Below are positions 52,242 through 61,794 of a DNA stretch of 64,000 nucleotides, piece after piece; the first letter of the stretch is position 1, and each line of letters starts with the position of its first letter. Source of the DNA: Vallitalea pronyensis (GTDB lineage Bacteria; Bacillota; Clostridia; Lachnospirales; Vallitaleaceae); contig NZ_CP058649.1 of assembly GCF_018141445.1 (NCBI RefSeq), forward strand, positions 3,181,001 to 3,245,000, written 5' to 3'. The notes beneath the pieces are model-generated. The model worked only from the letters and a program-made list of their open reading frames with translations, was not told where the DNA came from and searched no databases. Made by a program: the position numbers and the translations under genes.

Positions 52242-53112
52242 TCTTAGAAACTTAATGCGACAAAAACAAAAAGCCGTGACACCACAAAGCACTGCCAAAG
52301 TGATTACCGTAACGAGTGGAAAAGGCGGTGTAGGAAAATCCAATGTTTCTGTCAATCTTGCCATTAATTTTAGACGAAAGGGCAAAAAGGTTGTTATATT
52401 TGATGCGGATTTTGGACTTGCTAATATTGAAGTAATCTTCGGCATTATACCAAGATACAATCTGTTTGATATGATTTACAACGGTATGAGTATGGAAGAT
52501 GTATTAACCTCTGGTCCTCTCGGGATTAATTTTGTGTCTGGAGGTTCTGGTGTACAAGAATTAGTTCATCTATCCAAAACGCAACTTAATTTCCTTAATG
52601 AGAAATTGTTGGAACTTGATCACTTGGCAGATATTATTATCATTGACACAGGTGCAGGTATATCCGATTCTGTTCTTGATTTTATCATTACTTCCAATGA
52701 AGTGATACTTGTCACAACCCCAGAACCTACATCCATCACAGATGCTTATGCCGTGTTAAAAGCTCTACGAAACAGAAAACGAAAAGAATACCAAGGAGCG
52801 CATATCAACTTACTTGTTAATCGTGTATCCAGTGAATCTGAAGGGTTAGAGATATACAAAAAACTCAACAAAGTGACCAACAAATTTTTGGACATGGAAC
52901 TAAAAAATATTGGATTTTTACCTCAGGATCAACATTTAACAAAAGCGGTGATTGAGCAAAAACCTGTATCCATGTTATACCCAAAATCCAAAGTAGCAAA
53001 AGCTTTTGAAGTTGTTTCAGACAATGTGTTATCCAATAATAGTTATTCAACGAAGAAAGATGTTGGACTTCGCAGTGTATTTAATCATTTAATGAAATTC
53101 AGAAATAAGTAA
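52222..53112 (+). CDS. flhG: MinD-like ATPase FlhG (FleN/YlxH)
   Basis: 296-aa ParA/MinD-family ATPase that controls flagellar number together with FlhF. GTG 52222 lies 8 bases after AGGAGG; ATG 52225 is the next codon. The short N-terminal helix DQATNLRNLMRQKQK has the DQAxxLR motif that stimulates FlhF GTPase. The deviant Walker A is SGKGGVGKSNVSVNLAIN, and the Walker B-type motif is DIIIIDTGAGISD. The protein is complete and followed by a PilZ gene. Confidence 0.95.
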   Translation: MMDQATNLRNLMRQKQKAVTPQSTAKVITVTSGKGGVGKSNVSVNLAINFRRKGKKVVIFDADFGLANIEVIFGIIPRYNLFDMIYNGMSMEDVLTSGPLGINFVSGGSGVQELVHLSKTQLNFLNEKLLELDHLADIIIIDTGAGISDSVLDFIITSNEVILVTTPEPTSITDAYAVLKALRNRKRKEYQGAHINLLVNRVSSESEGLEIYKKLNKVTNKFLDMELKNIGFLPQDQHLTKAVIEQKPVSMLYPKSKVAKAFEVVSDNVLSNNSYSTKKDVGLRSVFNHLMKFRNK

Positions 53113-53124
53113 GGTGGTATTACG

Positions 53125-53796
53125 ATGATTCATAAAGCATTATCATTAGGTGACAAAATTGAAATATCCAGGAGTAAGTTTAATAGGAATGAACCCTATG
53201 AAAATCAAAAAATATATGTGAGTATTATTCAAGATATTGTCGATGATGAGCTTATTATTTCAGCTCCTGTAGAAAATGGTAAGATTATTCCCCTTGAAAT
53301 AGGAACATCCTATATGATTTCCATCTACACCAAGGGCGGTTTATTTAATTGTAAAGCTAAAGTAAGTAAACGTACAAAAAAAAATCAATTATACCTAATT
53401 ACCCTATCCATAGAGTCAGAATTAATTAAAAGTCAGCGTCGTCAATATTTTAGATTGGATTGTATTATGCCCATCAGCTTTTCTGAAAAAGAAAGCGAAG
53501 AATGGCACCATGGTCTTGTCGTCGATATTAGTGGTGGTGGCTTACGTTTCACATCGAAGATTCACTATGAAACGAATCCAGAAGTGACCTGTCAATTTGA
53601 TTTAGTCATTGATGAGGAGATTAAGAGGCTAGAAATCATTGGTCAAGTCGTGGACTCAAGAATTATTGATTTTGAGACCATGCGCTATGAAACCAGAGTC
53701 ATGTTTGATGATATAGCCAATGAAGATAGGGAAATCATCATTAAATATATATTTGAAGAGCAGCGTAAACGACGAAAACGCCAAAAAGGACTGTGA
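53125..53796 (+). CDS. PilZ-domain c-di-GMP receptor, YcgR/YpfA-like
   Basis: 223-aa cytoplasmic flagellar brake-type protein. The N-terminal YcgR-like domain (about 1-95) precedes a PilZ domain (about 100-215). The latter has the c-di-GMP-binding RRQYFRLD motif (R-x-x-x-R) and D-x-S-x-x-G as DISGGGLRF. In YcgR proteins, c-di-GMP binding slows or biases the motor by contact with FliG or MotA. The gene is between flhG and cheB, in the chemotaxis/motor operon. The C-terminus is very basic (QRKRRKRQK). ATG 53125 follows AAGGTGGTATTACG. Confidence 0.88.
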   Translation: MIHKALSLGDKIEISRSKFNRNEPYENQKIYVSIIQDIVDDELIISAPVENGKIIPLEIGTSYMISIYTKGGLFNCKAKVSKRTKKNQLYLITLSIESELIKSQRRQYFRLDCIMPISFSEKESEEWHHGLVVDISGGGLRFTSKIHYETNPEVTCQFDLVIDEEIKRLEIIGQVVDSRIIDFETMRYETRVMFDDIANEDREIIIKYIFEEQRKRRKRQKGL

Positions 53797-53800
53797 TAAG

Positions 53801-54880
53801 ATGGACATGAAGAAAAAAATATTGGTGATTGATGACTCTGCATTCATGAGAAGAGTTATATCTGATATAATTACAAGTGATTCAAGATGTGAAGTAATAG
53901 GAACGGCAAGAAACGGTAAAGATGGCTTAGAAAAAATACAAACCTTACAACCTGATGTGGTGACATTAGACATAGAAATGCCTATTATGACAGGGTTAGA
54001 AATGCTTGAACTACTTAAGCAAAAGAGTATACATGTGCCTGTTATTGTCATGAGTACATTAGCTATGGAAGGAAAAGCAGAAACCATAAAAGCGTTAGAA
54101 TCAGGTGCCATTGATTTTGTGACAAAACCCCAGAATATATTCAAGGTAAATACAGAAGAAATGCGTGAAGTATTAATTGCCAAGCTTCTTATGGCAGCCA
54201 ATACCCAAACACCGATGATTCAGAATAAGCCAGTTACCCGTATCCTTAAGCAAACATCACGTTCATTAAACAATCAGAGGAAAAGTGGTTGTCCTGGCAT
54301 GAACAAGCTAGTTGCCATTGGATGTTCCACTGGTGGTCCTAGAGCATTACAATATGTATTACCGTATTTACCGGCCAATTTAGATGCGGGCATCGTTATT
54401 GTACAACATATGCCAGCAGGTTTTACCAAGTCCTTAGCTGATCGGTTAAATCAATTAAGTGCTATAGAGGTAAAAGAGGCAGAGGATAATGATATCATTG
54501 AAAAAGGTAAAGCCTATATTGCTCCAGGAAATTATCACATGAAAATTGTACAAGATAGACAGTGTCGATTGATGATTAAGCTATCAAACGAGGAACCATT
54601 AAAAGGACATCGACCTGCAGTAGATGTGATGATGAATTCCTTGGTAGATGCACATACGAATGATTTGGTAGGTGTTATCATGACAGGGATGGGTGTTGAT
54701 GGAAGTGAAGGACTTAAACGTATAAGGGATCATAAAGCCATTCATATTATTGCGCAGAATGAAGAAACGTGTGTTGTTTATGGAATGCCAAAAGCTGTTG
54801 TCAAAGGAGGCATAGCGGATGAAGTCATTCCATTAGAATCAATATCTGATGCTATACTTAAGAAAGTGGGGGTGCTTTAA
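53801..54880 (+). CDS. cheB: chemotaxis response regulator protein-glutamate methylesterase CheB
   Basis: 359-aa enzyme that removes methyl groups from (and deamidates) chemoreceptors. I start at ATG 53801 (MDMKKKILVIDDSAF). The receiver domain has D11/D12, phospho-acceptor D57 in LDIEMPIMTG and Lys in VTKP. The methylesterase domain has the catalytic Ser in GCSTGGPRAL, His in QHMPAGFTKSLADRLN, and Asp in TGMGVDGSEGL. CheR is not in this window. Confidence 0.96.
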   Translation: MDMKKKILVIDDSAFMRRVISDIITSDSRCEVIGTARNGKDGLEKIQTLQPDVVTLDIEMPIMTGLEMLELLKQKSIHVPVIVMSTLAMEGKAETIKALESGAIDFVTKPQNIFKVNTEEMREVLIAKLLMAANTQTPMIQNKPVTRILKQTSRSLNNQRKSGCPGMNKLVAIGCSTGGPRALQYVLPYLPANLDAGIVIVQHMPAGFTKSLADRLNQLSAIEVKEAEDNDIIEKGKAYIAPGNYHMKIVQDRQCRLMIKLSNEEPLKGHRPAVDVMMNSLVDAHTNDLVGVIMTGMGVDGSEGLKRIRDHKAIHIIAQNEETCVVYGMPKAVVKGGIADEVIPLESISDAILKKVGVL

Positions 54881-54881
54881 G

Positions 54882-56966
54882 ATGGATATAAGTCAATATC
54901 TAGAGATATTTATTGAAGAATCAAAAGAGCATTTACAGAGCCTAAATGAATCCTTATTAGAACTTGAGAAAAACACAGAAAATGTAGAACTCATCAATGA
55001 AGTTTTTCGTGTTGCGCATACACTAAAAGGTATGGCAGCTACCATGGGATATAAACGTATGCAGAAGCTTACCCATGATATGGAAAATGTGTTATCTGAA
55101 ATTAGAAATGGTAATATCGCTGTAACAGCTGAATTACTTGATATATTATTCCAATGTCTTGATGCATTAGAGCAATATGTGGAATCCATTATAGAATCGG
55201 GTTCAGAAGGCGATAAGGATAATCATAAGATTATTAATAAACTGAATGCTATATTAGAAGGTGGACAGGATAATACAACAGTAACAGCAGAGGTAGCTGC
55301 AACGGCAGAAGCCATTGCCATTGAGCCTGTTCAAGACAGCTTACCTAGCCAAGTAGAGGCAGCTGTATCCGATGCTGATAAACGTCAACATTTGCAGATG
55401 AGTTTTACTGATTTTGAAAAGAATGCCATACAGAAAGCGTACCTAGAAAATTTCAAAGTATATGGCATCACTATTTTTATCAGTGAGGGTTGTGTATTAA
55501 AATCAGCACGAGCATTTATTGTATTTAGGACTTTAGAAAAATTAGGACAAGTCATTAAATCTCATCCTGCAGTACAAGACATTGAAGATGAGAAATTTGA
55601 TGATCGTTTTACAACATTTATTGTGACAAAAGAAAATATGGAAAAAATCACTTCTGAATTACGTTCAGTAGCAGAGGTAACCGATGTACTAACCGATGAG
55701 ATCATTATTCCTATAGAACCAGTCGAAGCTGCAAAAGAAGACAATCAGCAAAAATCAACACGTAAAAAGAAAACAGGCACAAAAGATAGTAATGCTAAAG
55801 CAACAGGTATTAAACCTAAAACCAATCGAACAGTAAGAGTAGATATTGAAAGATTAGATACCTTAATGAATCTTGTAAGTGAACTGATTATAATTAAAAA
55901 TGGTCTAGAAACCATTGAATTAAAAAATGCAAGTCAGAACTTTAATGAGCAAATTGAGTACTTGGAACGTATCACCACCAACTTACATGATGCTGTTATG
56001 AAAGTGCGTATGGTACCTATTGAACGTGTATTTAATCGTTTCCCAAGGTTAATACGTGATTTATCAAGGCAGCTAAACAAAAATATTGAATTACATATGT
56101 CAGGGGAAGAAACAGAGCTTGACCGTACAGTTATTGACGAAATAGGCGACCCATTAGTGCACTTACTTCGAAATGCAGGGGATCATGGTCTTGAAACGCC
56201 TGATGTAAGAGTACAATCTGGTAAAGACCCAGTGGGTAATATTCACCTTAGAGCTTATCAAGACGGCAACAATGTTATCATTGAAGTCAATGACGATGGA
56301 AAAGGGATTGACGTTTTACACATTAAAAATAAAGCCATTAAAAATGGGACAATTTCAGAAGATCAAGCAGACAGCATGACCGATCAAGAAATTATCCAAT
56401 TGCTGTTTAGACCAAGTTTTAGTACAGCAGAAAAAATCTCAGATGTATCAGGCAGGGGTGTAGGTCTTGACGTAGTTAAGACGAAGATTGAAGCTCTTGG
56501 TGGCGATATTGAGGTTAAAACAGAAATCAATAAAGGTAGTAAGTTTATCATAAGATTGCCACTAACACTTGCAATTATACAAGCATTAATGGTTAATCTA
56601 GGTGATGAGAAATATGCAATACCTCTTAACACAATCCAGAACATTGAAGATGTAGAGGTAGCGCATATCAAATACATTCAGAACCAAGAGGTGATTAATC
56701 TTCGTGGTCATGTTATTCCAATTGTGAGGCTACATGAAAAATTAGATATTGAAGAAATTGATCCAGATAGACAGTCACTGACAGTTGTTATTGTTAATAA
56801 AGGAGAAAAACAAGCAGGTATCGTCGTCGACTCCTTAATTGGGCAACAAGAAATTGTTATTAAGACACTTGGAAAATACTTATCCAATATTAAATTAATT
56901 GCAGGAGCAACCATTCTTGGTGATGGAGAAGTAGCCTTAATTCTGGACATTAATACATTAGTGTAA
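54882..56966 (+). CDS. cheA: chemotaxis histidine kinase CheA
   Basis: 694-aa CheA. ATG 54882 begins 1 base after the cheB stop region. P1 (HPt) has H46 in RVAHTLKGMAATMGY. The P2 region (about 165-275) would bind CheY and CheB. P3 is the dimerisation helices starting near VRVDIERLDTLMNLVSELI. P4 has the N box HLLRNAGDHGLETP and G boxes (DDGKGID, SGRGVGLDVV). P5 (about 565-694) is CheW-like and ends with ATILGDGEVALILDINTLV. All blocks are intact. Confidence 0.97.
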   Translation: MDISQYLEIFIEESKEHLQSLNESLLELEKNTENVELINEVFRVAHTLKGMAATMGYKRMQKLTHDMENVLSEIRNGNIAVTAELLDILFQCLDALEQYVESIIESGSEGDKDNHKIINKLNAILEGGQDNTTVTAEVAATAEAIAIEPVQDSLPSQVEAAVSDADKRQHLQMSFTDFEKNAIQKAYLENFKVYGITIFISEGCVLKSARAFIVFRTLEKLGQVIKSHPAVQDIEDEKFDDRFTTFIVTKENMEKITSELRSVAEVTDVLTDEIIIPIEPVEAAKEDNQQKSTRKKKTGTKDSNAKATGIKPKTNRTVRVDIERLDTLMNLVSELIIIKNGLETIELKNASQNFNEQIEYLERITTNLHDAVMKVRMVPIERVFNRFPRLIRDLSRQLNKNIELHMSGEETELDRTVIDEIGDPLVHLLRNAGDHGLETPDVRVQSGKDPVGNIHLRAYQDGNNVIIEVNDDGKGIDVLHIKNKAIKNGTISEDQADSMTDQEIIQLLFRPSFSTAEKISDVSGRGVGLDVVKTKIEALGGDIEVKTEINKGSKFIIRLPLTLAIIQALMVNLGDEKYAIPLNTIQNIEDVEVAHIKYIQNQEVINLRGHVIPIVRLHEKLDIEEIDPDRQSLTVVIVNKGEKQAGIVVDSLIGQQEIVIKTLGKYLSNIKLIAGATILGDGEVALILDINTLV

Positions 56967-56980
56967 TTGGAGGGCCGAAT

Positions 56981-57424
56981 ATGGAAGAAATGAATCAAGC
57001 AATTAAAAAGTTTATTGTTGCATCAATTGGACATGAGCAATATGGCGTGAACATTCAATATGTGCAAAACATTGAGAGAATGTTAAGCATTACAAGAGTA
57101 CCCAAAGCACCTTATTATATTAAAGGGGTTATCAATTTAAGAGGCGACATTATTCCAGTTATGAGTTTAAGACTAAAATTTGGTCTAGAAGCTGATGAAT
57201 ATACCCACAATACACGTATTATTATTGTTAAATTAGATGGCAATCCTATGGGTATTATTGTAGATGAAGTGAAAGAAGTGATTAATCTCACGGATGATGC
57301 TATTGAAAAAATATCAAAAGATGCCAATGATGAGAAAGGTATCTATGTGCAAGGTGTTGGAAAAATAGACCAAGAATTGGTAACACTTCTTAACCTTGAT
57401 GGATTAATCAATACCAACGATTAG
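56981..57424 (+). CDS. cheW: chemotaxis coupling protein CheW
   Basis: 147-aa adaptor that ties CheA to receptors. The CheW fold is visible: FIVASIGHEQYGVNIQYVQNIERM, ITRVPKAPYYIKGVINLRGDIIPVMSLRLKFG, and VKLDGNPMGIIVDEVKEV. ATG 56981 follows GGAGGGCCGAAT. It is 14 bp after cheA. The next gene starts about 75 bp away. Confidence 0.96.
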   Translation: MEEMNQAIKKFIVASIGHEQYGVNIQYVQNIERMLSITRVPKAPYYIKGVINLRGDIIPVMSLRLKFGLEADEYTHNTRIIIVKLDGNPMGIIVDEVKEVINLTDDAIEKISKDANDEKGIYVQGVGKIDQELVTLLNLDGLINTND

Positions 57425-57499
57425 GCAATATAGACATCAATAAGGTATTCTGAAAAATACGGCATGATGCTTGTCTATATGAAGGGAATGAGTAAAGCA

Positions 57500-58123
57500 A
57501 TGGATAATATTAATATTGATACGTTAGATAACATACATCTGGATGTATTAAAAGAAATTGGGAATATAGGGGCAGGAAATGCAACAACTGCCCTTTCTCA
57601 AATGATTAATAAAAAAGTGGATATGAGCGTTCCAAAAGTTAGAATATTGGAATTCAAAGAATTATCCGATATATTAGGTGGAGCGGAAAATCAAGTGGTT
57701 GGTATCTTATTAGCCGTAGAAGGTGAAATAAAGGGTATGATGATGTTCGTTCTTGAAACCACTTCGGCACATAATCTTGTGAATCTTCTTATGGGAAAAG
57801 CACTCAATACCTTTGAAGAATTTTCAGAAATGGATTTATCTGCACTACAGGAAATTGGGAATATCATTACAGGGGCTTATTTATCATCACTATCATCATT
57901 AACAAATTTAAGAATTCATCCATCTGTTCCACATATGGCTATTGATATGGCAGGGGCAATATTAAGCGTACCAGCTATTGAGTTTGGAAAAATTGGGGAT
58001 AAAGCACTTTTAATACAAACTGGCTTTGGTGAAGGAGAACATAAGGTTTTTGGGAATTTTATATTGATTCCTGACGTGAAGTCTTATGGTACAATTCTCA
58101 CATCACTAGGTATTACAGCTTAG
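57500..58123 (+). CDS. cheC: CheY-P phosphatase CheC
   Basis: 207-aa CheC. The frame opens earlier (ATG 57464), but CheC proteins begin close to DVLKEIGNIGAGNA; I choose ATG 57500 (MDNINIDTLDNIHLDVL), although its ribosome site is not strong (GAAGGGA about 13 bases off). Two phosphatase sites are present: DVLKEIGNIGAGNATT and SALQEIGNIITGAYLSSL, each with E-x-x-N. CheC binds CheD and removes phosphate from CheY. It is followed by cheD after only 3 bases. Confidence 0.93.
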   Translation: MDNINIDTLDNIHLDVLKEIGNIGAGNATTALSQMINKKVDMSVPKVRILEFKELSDILGGAENQVVGILLAVEGEIKGMMMFVLETTSAHNLVNLLMGKALNTFEEFSEMDLSALQEIGNIITGAYLSSLSSLTNLRIHPSVPHMAIDMAGAILSVPAIEFGKIGDKALLIQTGFGEGEHKVFGNFILIPDVKSYGTILTSLGITA

Positions 58124-58126
58124 CCT

Positions 58127-58612
58127 ATGAATGACAAAATTAAAGTAGGCATGGCAGATTTAAATGCATGCTTATCTCCAGGCATTTTAACGACACTAGG
58201 ACTCGGATCATGTGTTGGCATCGTGCTCTATGACCCTCTAAAAAAAATAGGAGGATTAGCACATATTATGCTACCCGATAGTACTCAAATTAAAAACAAT
58301 AGCAATGTAGCAAAGTTTGCAGATACAGGAATTAATAAATTAATTGATGATATGGTAAGATTAGGAGCAAGTAAAAATAGACTTGTAGCAAAATTAGCTG
58401 GGGGAGCACAAATGTTCTCGTTTAAAACAAGTAATGATTTAATGAGAATAGGGGATAGAAACGTAGAAGCATCTGTTAAAATATTAAGACGGTTAGGCAT
58501 AAAGATACTTGGTCAAGATACGGGAAAAAATTATGGTAGAACAATCGAGTTTTATACAGATACCGGTGACTTATTTATTAAGACAATAGGGAAAGAGAAT
58601 AAAATCATATAA
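58127..58612 (+). CDS. cheD: chemoreceptor glutamine deamidase CheD
   Basis: 161-aa CheD, which deamidates receptor glutamines and, with CheC, sets adaptation. The catalytic Cys is in TTLGLGSCVGIVLYD and the His in GGLAHIMLP; KLAGGAQMF follows. ATG 58127 lies 3 bases after cheC with no good ribosome site, so translation is probably coupled. Length is normal. Confidence 0.95.
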   Translation: MNDKIKVGMADLNACLSPGILTTLGLGSCVGIVLYDPLKKIGGLAHIMLPDSTQIKNNSNVAKFADTGINKLIDDMVRLGASKNRLVAKLAGGAQMFSFKTSNDLMRIGDRNVEASVKILRRLGIKILGQDTGKNYGRTIEFYTDTGDLFIKTIGKENKII

Positions 58613-58626
58613 GGATGGTACGTAGT

Positions 58627-58932
58627 ATGGTAAGAAATTTTCACATAATCATTATGCTTGTAGCAGGGATTATTGTCAGTATCTTAGGTCTAATTAACGG
58701 TTATGACCTTAAAAAACTTTCGATTACAATGATGATTGTTCTATTAATCTTTTTTATAATAGGTTCTATCATTCAAGGCATACTAAATAAGATATATGTT
58801 CAGGTTGAAACCAATAAAAAAGCAAGGCAGCTCAGCGAGATGGATGAAGAAATCTTGCGTATAAAAGAATTAGAAGAAGCTGAAGATGTAGACAAAGAAG
58901 ACCAAAAGATTGACGATGAAACCACCCTATAA
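58627..58932 (+). CDS. small two-helix membrane protein of the fla/che operon, function unknown
   Basis: 101-aa protein. ATG 58627 (MVRNFHIIIML) is preferred, because AAGGATGG is upstream; ATG 58615 lies inside that site. Two transmembrane segments lie at about 5-22 (IIIMLVAGIIVSILGLI) and about 30-52 (ITMMIVLLIFFIIGSIIQGI). A charged, mostly acidic tail follows from about 65 (ARQLSEMDEEILRIKELEEAEDVDKED). It sits between cheD and sigD. I do not recognise a named family; its fixed place in the operon hints at a motility role. Confidence 0.75.
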   Translation: MVRNFHIIIMLVAGIIVSILGLINGYDLKKLSITMMIVLLIFFIIGSIIQGILNKIYVQVETNKKARQLSEMDEEILRIKELEEAEDVDKEDQKIDDETTL

Positions 58933-58952
58933 GCGTGTAAACGGAGGCCAGA

Positions 58953-59720
58953 ATGGATGATAATTGCAAAGCCATGTTATGGCAAAAGTATTCAAAAAGC
59001 CCGTCAGCAGGACTAAAAGAAGAAATCATAACAGAATATGCAGGGCTTGTTAAATTAGTTGCTGGCAGACTTAATATGTACCTAGGTAACAATGTGGAAT
59101 ACGAAGACCTAGTAGGCTATGGGGTGTTTGGACTTATTGATGCTATTGATAAGTATAATTTTGACAAAGGAGTCAAGTTTGAAACCTATGCCTCATTACG
59201 AATCAGAGGTGCCATACTCGATAATATAAGACGTATGGACTGGATTCCAAGATCCCTTCGTAAAAAGCAAAAGCAAATCGATCATGCAACGACCAAGCTA
59301 GAGAATACACTGGGTCGTCCTGCAACAGATGAAGAGATTGCAAAAGAACTTAACATTACCGATGATGAATACATAAAATGGATGAATCAGACCAAATTAC
59401 TTACTTTGACATCTTTAGAGGAATACATTGAACAAGGAAGCGAACTTAGAATTGAACCCATGAACAATTCTCGCTATACACAACCGGAAAGGGTTGTTGA
59501 GAAACATGAATTAAGAGAAATTTTGACTCAAGTTATAGAAAATTTATTAGATAATGAAAAAAAAGTCATTATGTTTTACTATTATGAGGAACTAACACTA
59601 AAAGAAATAAGTCATATACTCGGGGTATCAGAGTCAAGAATTTCTCAAATTCATACAAAAGCATTAAAAAAAATGAAGAAGAGGCTGGGGAATAATGTAG
59701 AGTTACTGGCAGGTTTTTAG
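58953..59720 (+). CDS. sigD: RNA polymerase sigma factor SigD/FliA (sigma-28)
   Basis: 255-aa sigma-28 for late flagellar and chemotaxis genes. Region 2: AGLVKLVAGRLNMYLGNNVEYEDLVGYGVFGLIDAIDKYNFDKGVKFETYASLRIRGAILDNIRRMDWIPRSLR is unmistakable. Region 3 follows, and region 4 has LTLKEISHILGVSESRISQIHTKALKKMKKRL. ATG 58953 follows AACGGAGGCCAGA. It is about 29 kb downstream of the operon promoter, as in Bacillus, where this distance affects cell-to-cell variation in motility. FlgM is not in the window. Confidence 0.97.
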   Translation: MDDNCKAMLWQKYSKSPSAGLKEEIITEYAGLVKLVAGRLNMYLGNNVEYEDLVGYGVFGLIDAIDKYNFDKGVKFETYASLRIRGAILDNIRRMDWIPRSLRKKQKQIDHATTKLENTLGRPATDEEIAKELNITDDEYIKWMNQTKLLTLTSLEEYIEQGSELRIEPMNNSRYTQPERVVEKHELREILTQVIENLLDNEKKVIMFYYYEELTLKEISHILGVSESRISQIHTKALKKMKKRLGNNVELLAGF

Positions 59721-59732
59721 GGGAGTGATAAG

Positions 59733-61334
59733 ATGTCAGATCAAGTATATGATGGGTATTTTTATTTAACAAACAAAGAGGATGGGCTATATGTTACATT
59801 GAGTCCACCTACGGAGCAAGGGAAAAAAATTGAAATCGACGATATTATGCGCACATTAGACCATAAGAAGATTAGGGACTACGACTATGATTTATTGGTT
59901 GCAACATTAAGAACCTTAAGAGAAGAAAAAGAAATTAAGCTATCAGAAGCAGTTATTGTGTCCACAGATGAGACAATGGAAATTAATATATCATCAGATA
60001 GATTACATGCATATGTGAGGCTTTTTTCAGCCATAGGTGAAGGTGAAGCCCTTGTAAAAGAAGATATTTTATCTGAATTGGAAAAAAGAAACATTGCCTT
60101 TGGCATCGACCATGAAGCCATTGATAGGTTAATAGAAGATAAAATTTATTGTAAAGACATTGAAGTAGCCAAAGGATTAGCACCTGTTGAAGGTAAAAAT
60201 GGAAGAATAGAGTACCTATTTGATACCCAAAAGAAAATAAAGCCACATATGAACGAAGACGGTACAATGGATTATCACAAATTAAATATTATCACTAATG
60301 TGAAACAAGGTGATGCTTTAGCCAAGTTAATACCTGAAGAAGAAGGGATACCTGGTAAAAATATTTTTGATCAAGATATCCCTCCAGCAAAAGTAAAACC
60401 TGAAAAATTGTTTTTTGGTAAAAACACAAAAGTAAAAGAAGGTACCTTGTATGCCTTAACGGATGGTCAAGTTAAAATTGATGATGGAAAGGTAATCGTT
60501 CTTAATTATTTAGAGATATCGGGGAATATTGATAATTCCACAGGCGATATTGAATTTCTTGGTACAGTACTTGTGCGAGGAAATGTATTAACAGGATATA
60601 CCATAAAAGCTAAAGGTGACGTGGAAGTAAGTGGTGTTGTTGAAGGTGCTTATATTGAGGCAGAAGGCAATATTATATTACATAGAGGTATTCAAGGCAT
60701 GGACCGAGCAGTGATTAAAGCTGGTGGTAACGTCATGGCTAAGTACATAGAAAATAGTAACGTAACAGCTGGCGGGTGTGTTCATAGCGATGCCATACTC
60801 CACAGTGATGTATCCTGTAAAGGTGAAGTGGTTGTAGAAGGTAGAAAAGGATTAATTTCTGGTGGCTCCGTCCGTTCAGGAATAGAAATTCGAGCAAAAG
60901 TAATTGGCTCACATATGGAAACCATTACGAATCTTGATGTAGGTGTAGACCCAGCTTATATGGATGAACTCAATCAGCTACAAAAAGATGTCAAATCATT
61001 ATTAGAAGAAGAAATTAAGCTTACCCAGATTATTACGTTACTCAGCAAAAGGAAAAATATGCAGGGCAGCTTAGATGATAATAAAAAAGAAATGCTCGTA
61101 TCCGCAACACGAAGCAAAATATTTGTAAGCAATAAACTAAAAAACAACCAAAAAAGATTGGAAGAATTGACGGAAGAACTCAGCCACAAAAATCAGGGTA
61201 AAATAAAAGTCATTGGTAATATTCATTCAGGGGTACGTGTATCCATTGGTAATGTAAAATACTATGTAAGAGAACCCATTAAATACTGTGTCATGTACCA
61301 AGACGGTGCAGATATCAAAGTAACCAATCTATAA
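59733..61334 (+). CDS. DUF342/FapA-domain protein
   Basis: 533-aa protein. The middle (about 180-400) is a FapA (DUF342) right-handed beta-helix-like region with repeated short strands: GNIDNSTGDIEFLGTVLVRGNV, KGDVEVSGVVEGAYIEAEGNI, and GGNVMAKYIENSNVTAGGCVHSDAILHS. A coiled-coil segment follows at about 415-490. The N-terminal about 165 residues are separate. Family members are cytoplasmic and often lie near flagellar or chemotaxis genes in Clostridia; the molecular role is not settled. ATG 59733 follows AGGGGAGTGATAAG, 12 bp after sigD, so the two genes are coupled. Confidence 0.85.
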   Translation: MSDQVYDGYFYLTNKEDGLYVTLSPPTEQGKKIEIDDIMRTLDHKKIRDYDYDLLVATLRTLREEKEIKLSEAVIVSTDETMEINISSDRLHAYVRLFSAIGEGEALVKEDILSELEKRNIAFGIDHEAIDRLIEDKIYCKDIEVAKGLAPVEGKNGRIEYLFDTQKKIKPHMNEDGTMDYHKLNIITNVKQGDALAKLIPEEEGIPGKNIFDQDIPPAKVKPEKLFFGKNTKVKEGTLYALTDGQVKIDDGKVIVLNYLEISGNIDNSTGDIEFLGTVLVRGNVLTGYTIKAKGDVEVSGVVEGAYIEAEGNIILHRGIQGMDRAVIKAGGNVMAKYIENSNVTAGGCVHSDAILHSDVSCKGEVVVEGRKGLISGGSVRSGIEIRAKVIGSHMETITNLDVGVDPAYMDELNQLQKDVKSLLEEEIKLTQIITLLSKRKNMQGSLDDNKKEMLVSATRSKIFVSNKLKNNQKRLEELTEELSHKNQGKIKVIGNIHSGVRVSIGNVKYYVREPIKYCVMYQDGADIKVTNL

Positions 61335-61390
61335 AAGTTGATACAGGGGCTAGAGGAAGAATGCGTTTGCCCCTAAAGGGGAGGAATCTT

Positions 61391-61696
61391 ATGTCAATTA
61401 AACCTTTAGATATGCAGGTTATGATACCTAAGACTCAAAAAGTTGCTAGCATTCGTCATCTTGAACAACAAAAAGCGCATGTGAATCAAGATCAAATTGC
61501 TCAAACGGTAAAACAGCAGGTAAAGGATAAAAACCAACAAGTCATTAAATCAAATGAGAATGAAAAATTTAATAACGAGGCTGATGCAAGGAAAAAAGGT
61601 AAAAATACTTATCATGGTAAAAGAAACGGGAAGCATAAAAATAAAAAAGAATCTGGAAAGAGTCCAAGTAGACATCACATTGATATAAGAATATAA
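61391..61696 (+). CDS. small basic protein of the fla/che operon, function unknown
   Basis: 101-aa soluble protein. ATG 61391 (MSIKPLDMQVMIPKTQKVA) follows GGGGAGGAATCTT. The first half is helical and Gln-rich (HLEQQKAHVNQDQIAQTVKQQVKDK). The second half is strongly Lys/Arg/Asn-rich and probably disordered, ending SPSRHHIDIRI. There is no membrane segment or Cys. I do not recognise a family. A ribosome site, place in the operon and reading direction support a real gene. Confidence 0.7.
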   Translation: MSIKPLDMQVMIPKTQKVASIRHLEQQKAHVNQDQIAQTVKQQVKDKNQQVIKSNENEKFNNEADARKKGKNTYHGKRNGKHKNKKESGKSPSRHHIDIRI

Positions 61697-61729
61697 GTCA
61701 GATTGAGTTCAATGGATTTCAAGGATGAT

Positions 61730-61761
61730 CACATCATATCATATACCTTCGTTATGATGTG
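61730..61761 (+). other. intra-operon stem-loop before the swrB-like gene
   Basis: CACATCATA (61730-61738) pairs with TATGATGTG (61753-61761), a perfect 9-bp stem with a 14-base loop, without a T tract. It lies between the small basic protein gene and the swrB-like gene. Confidence 0.55.
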
Positions 61762-61794
61762 GCGTTTAAATCATTGAACGTTGGAGGTATGAAC

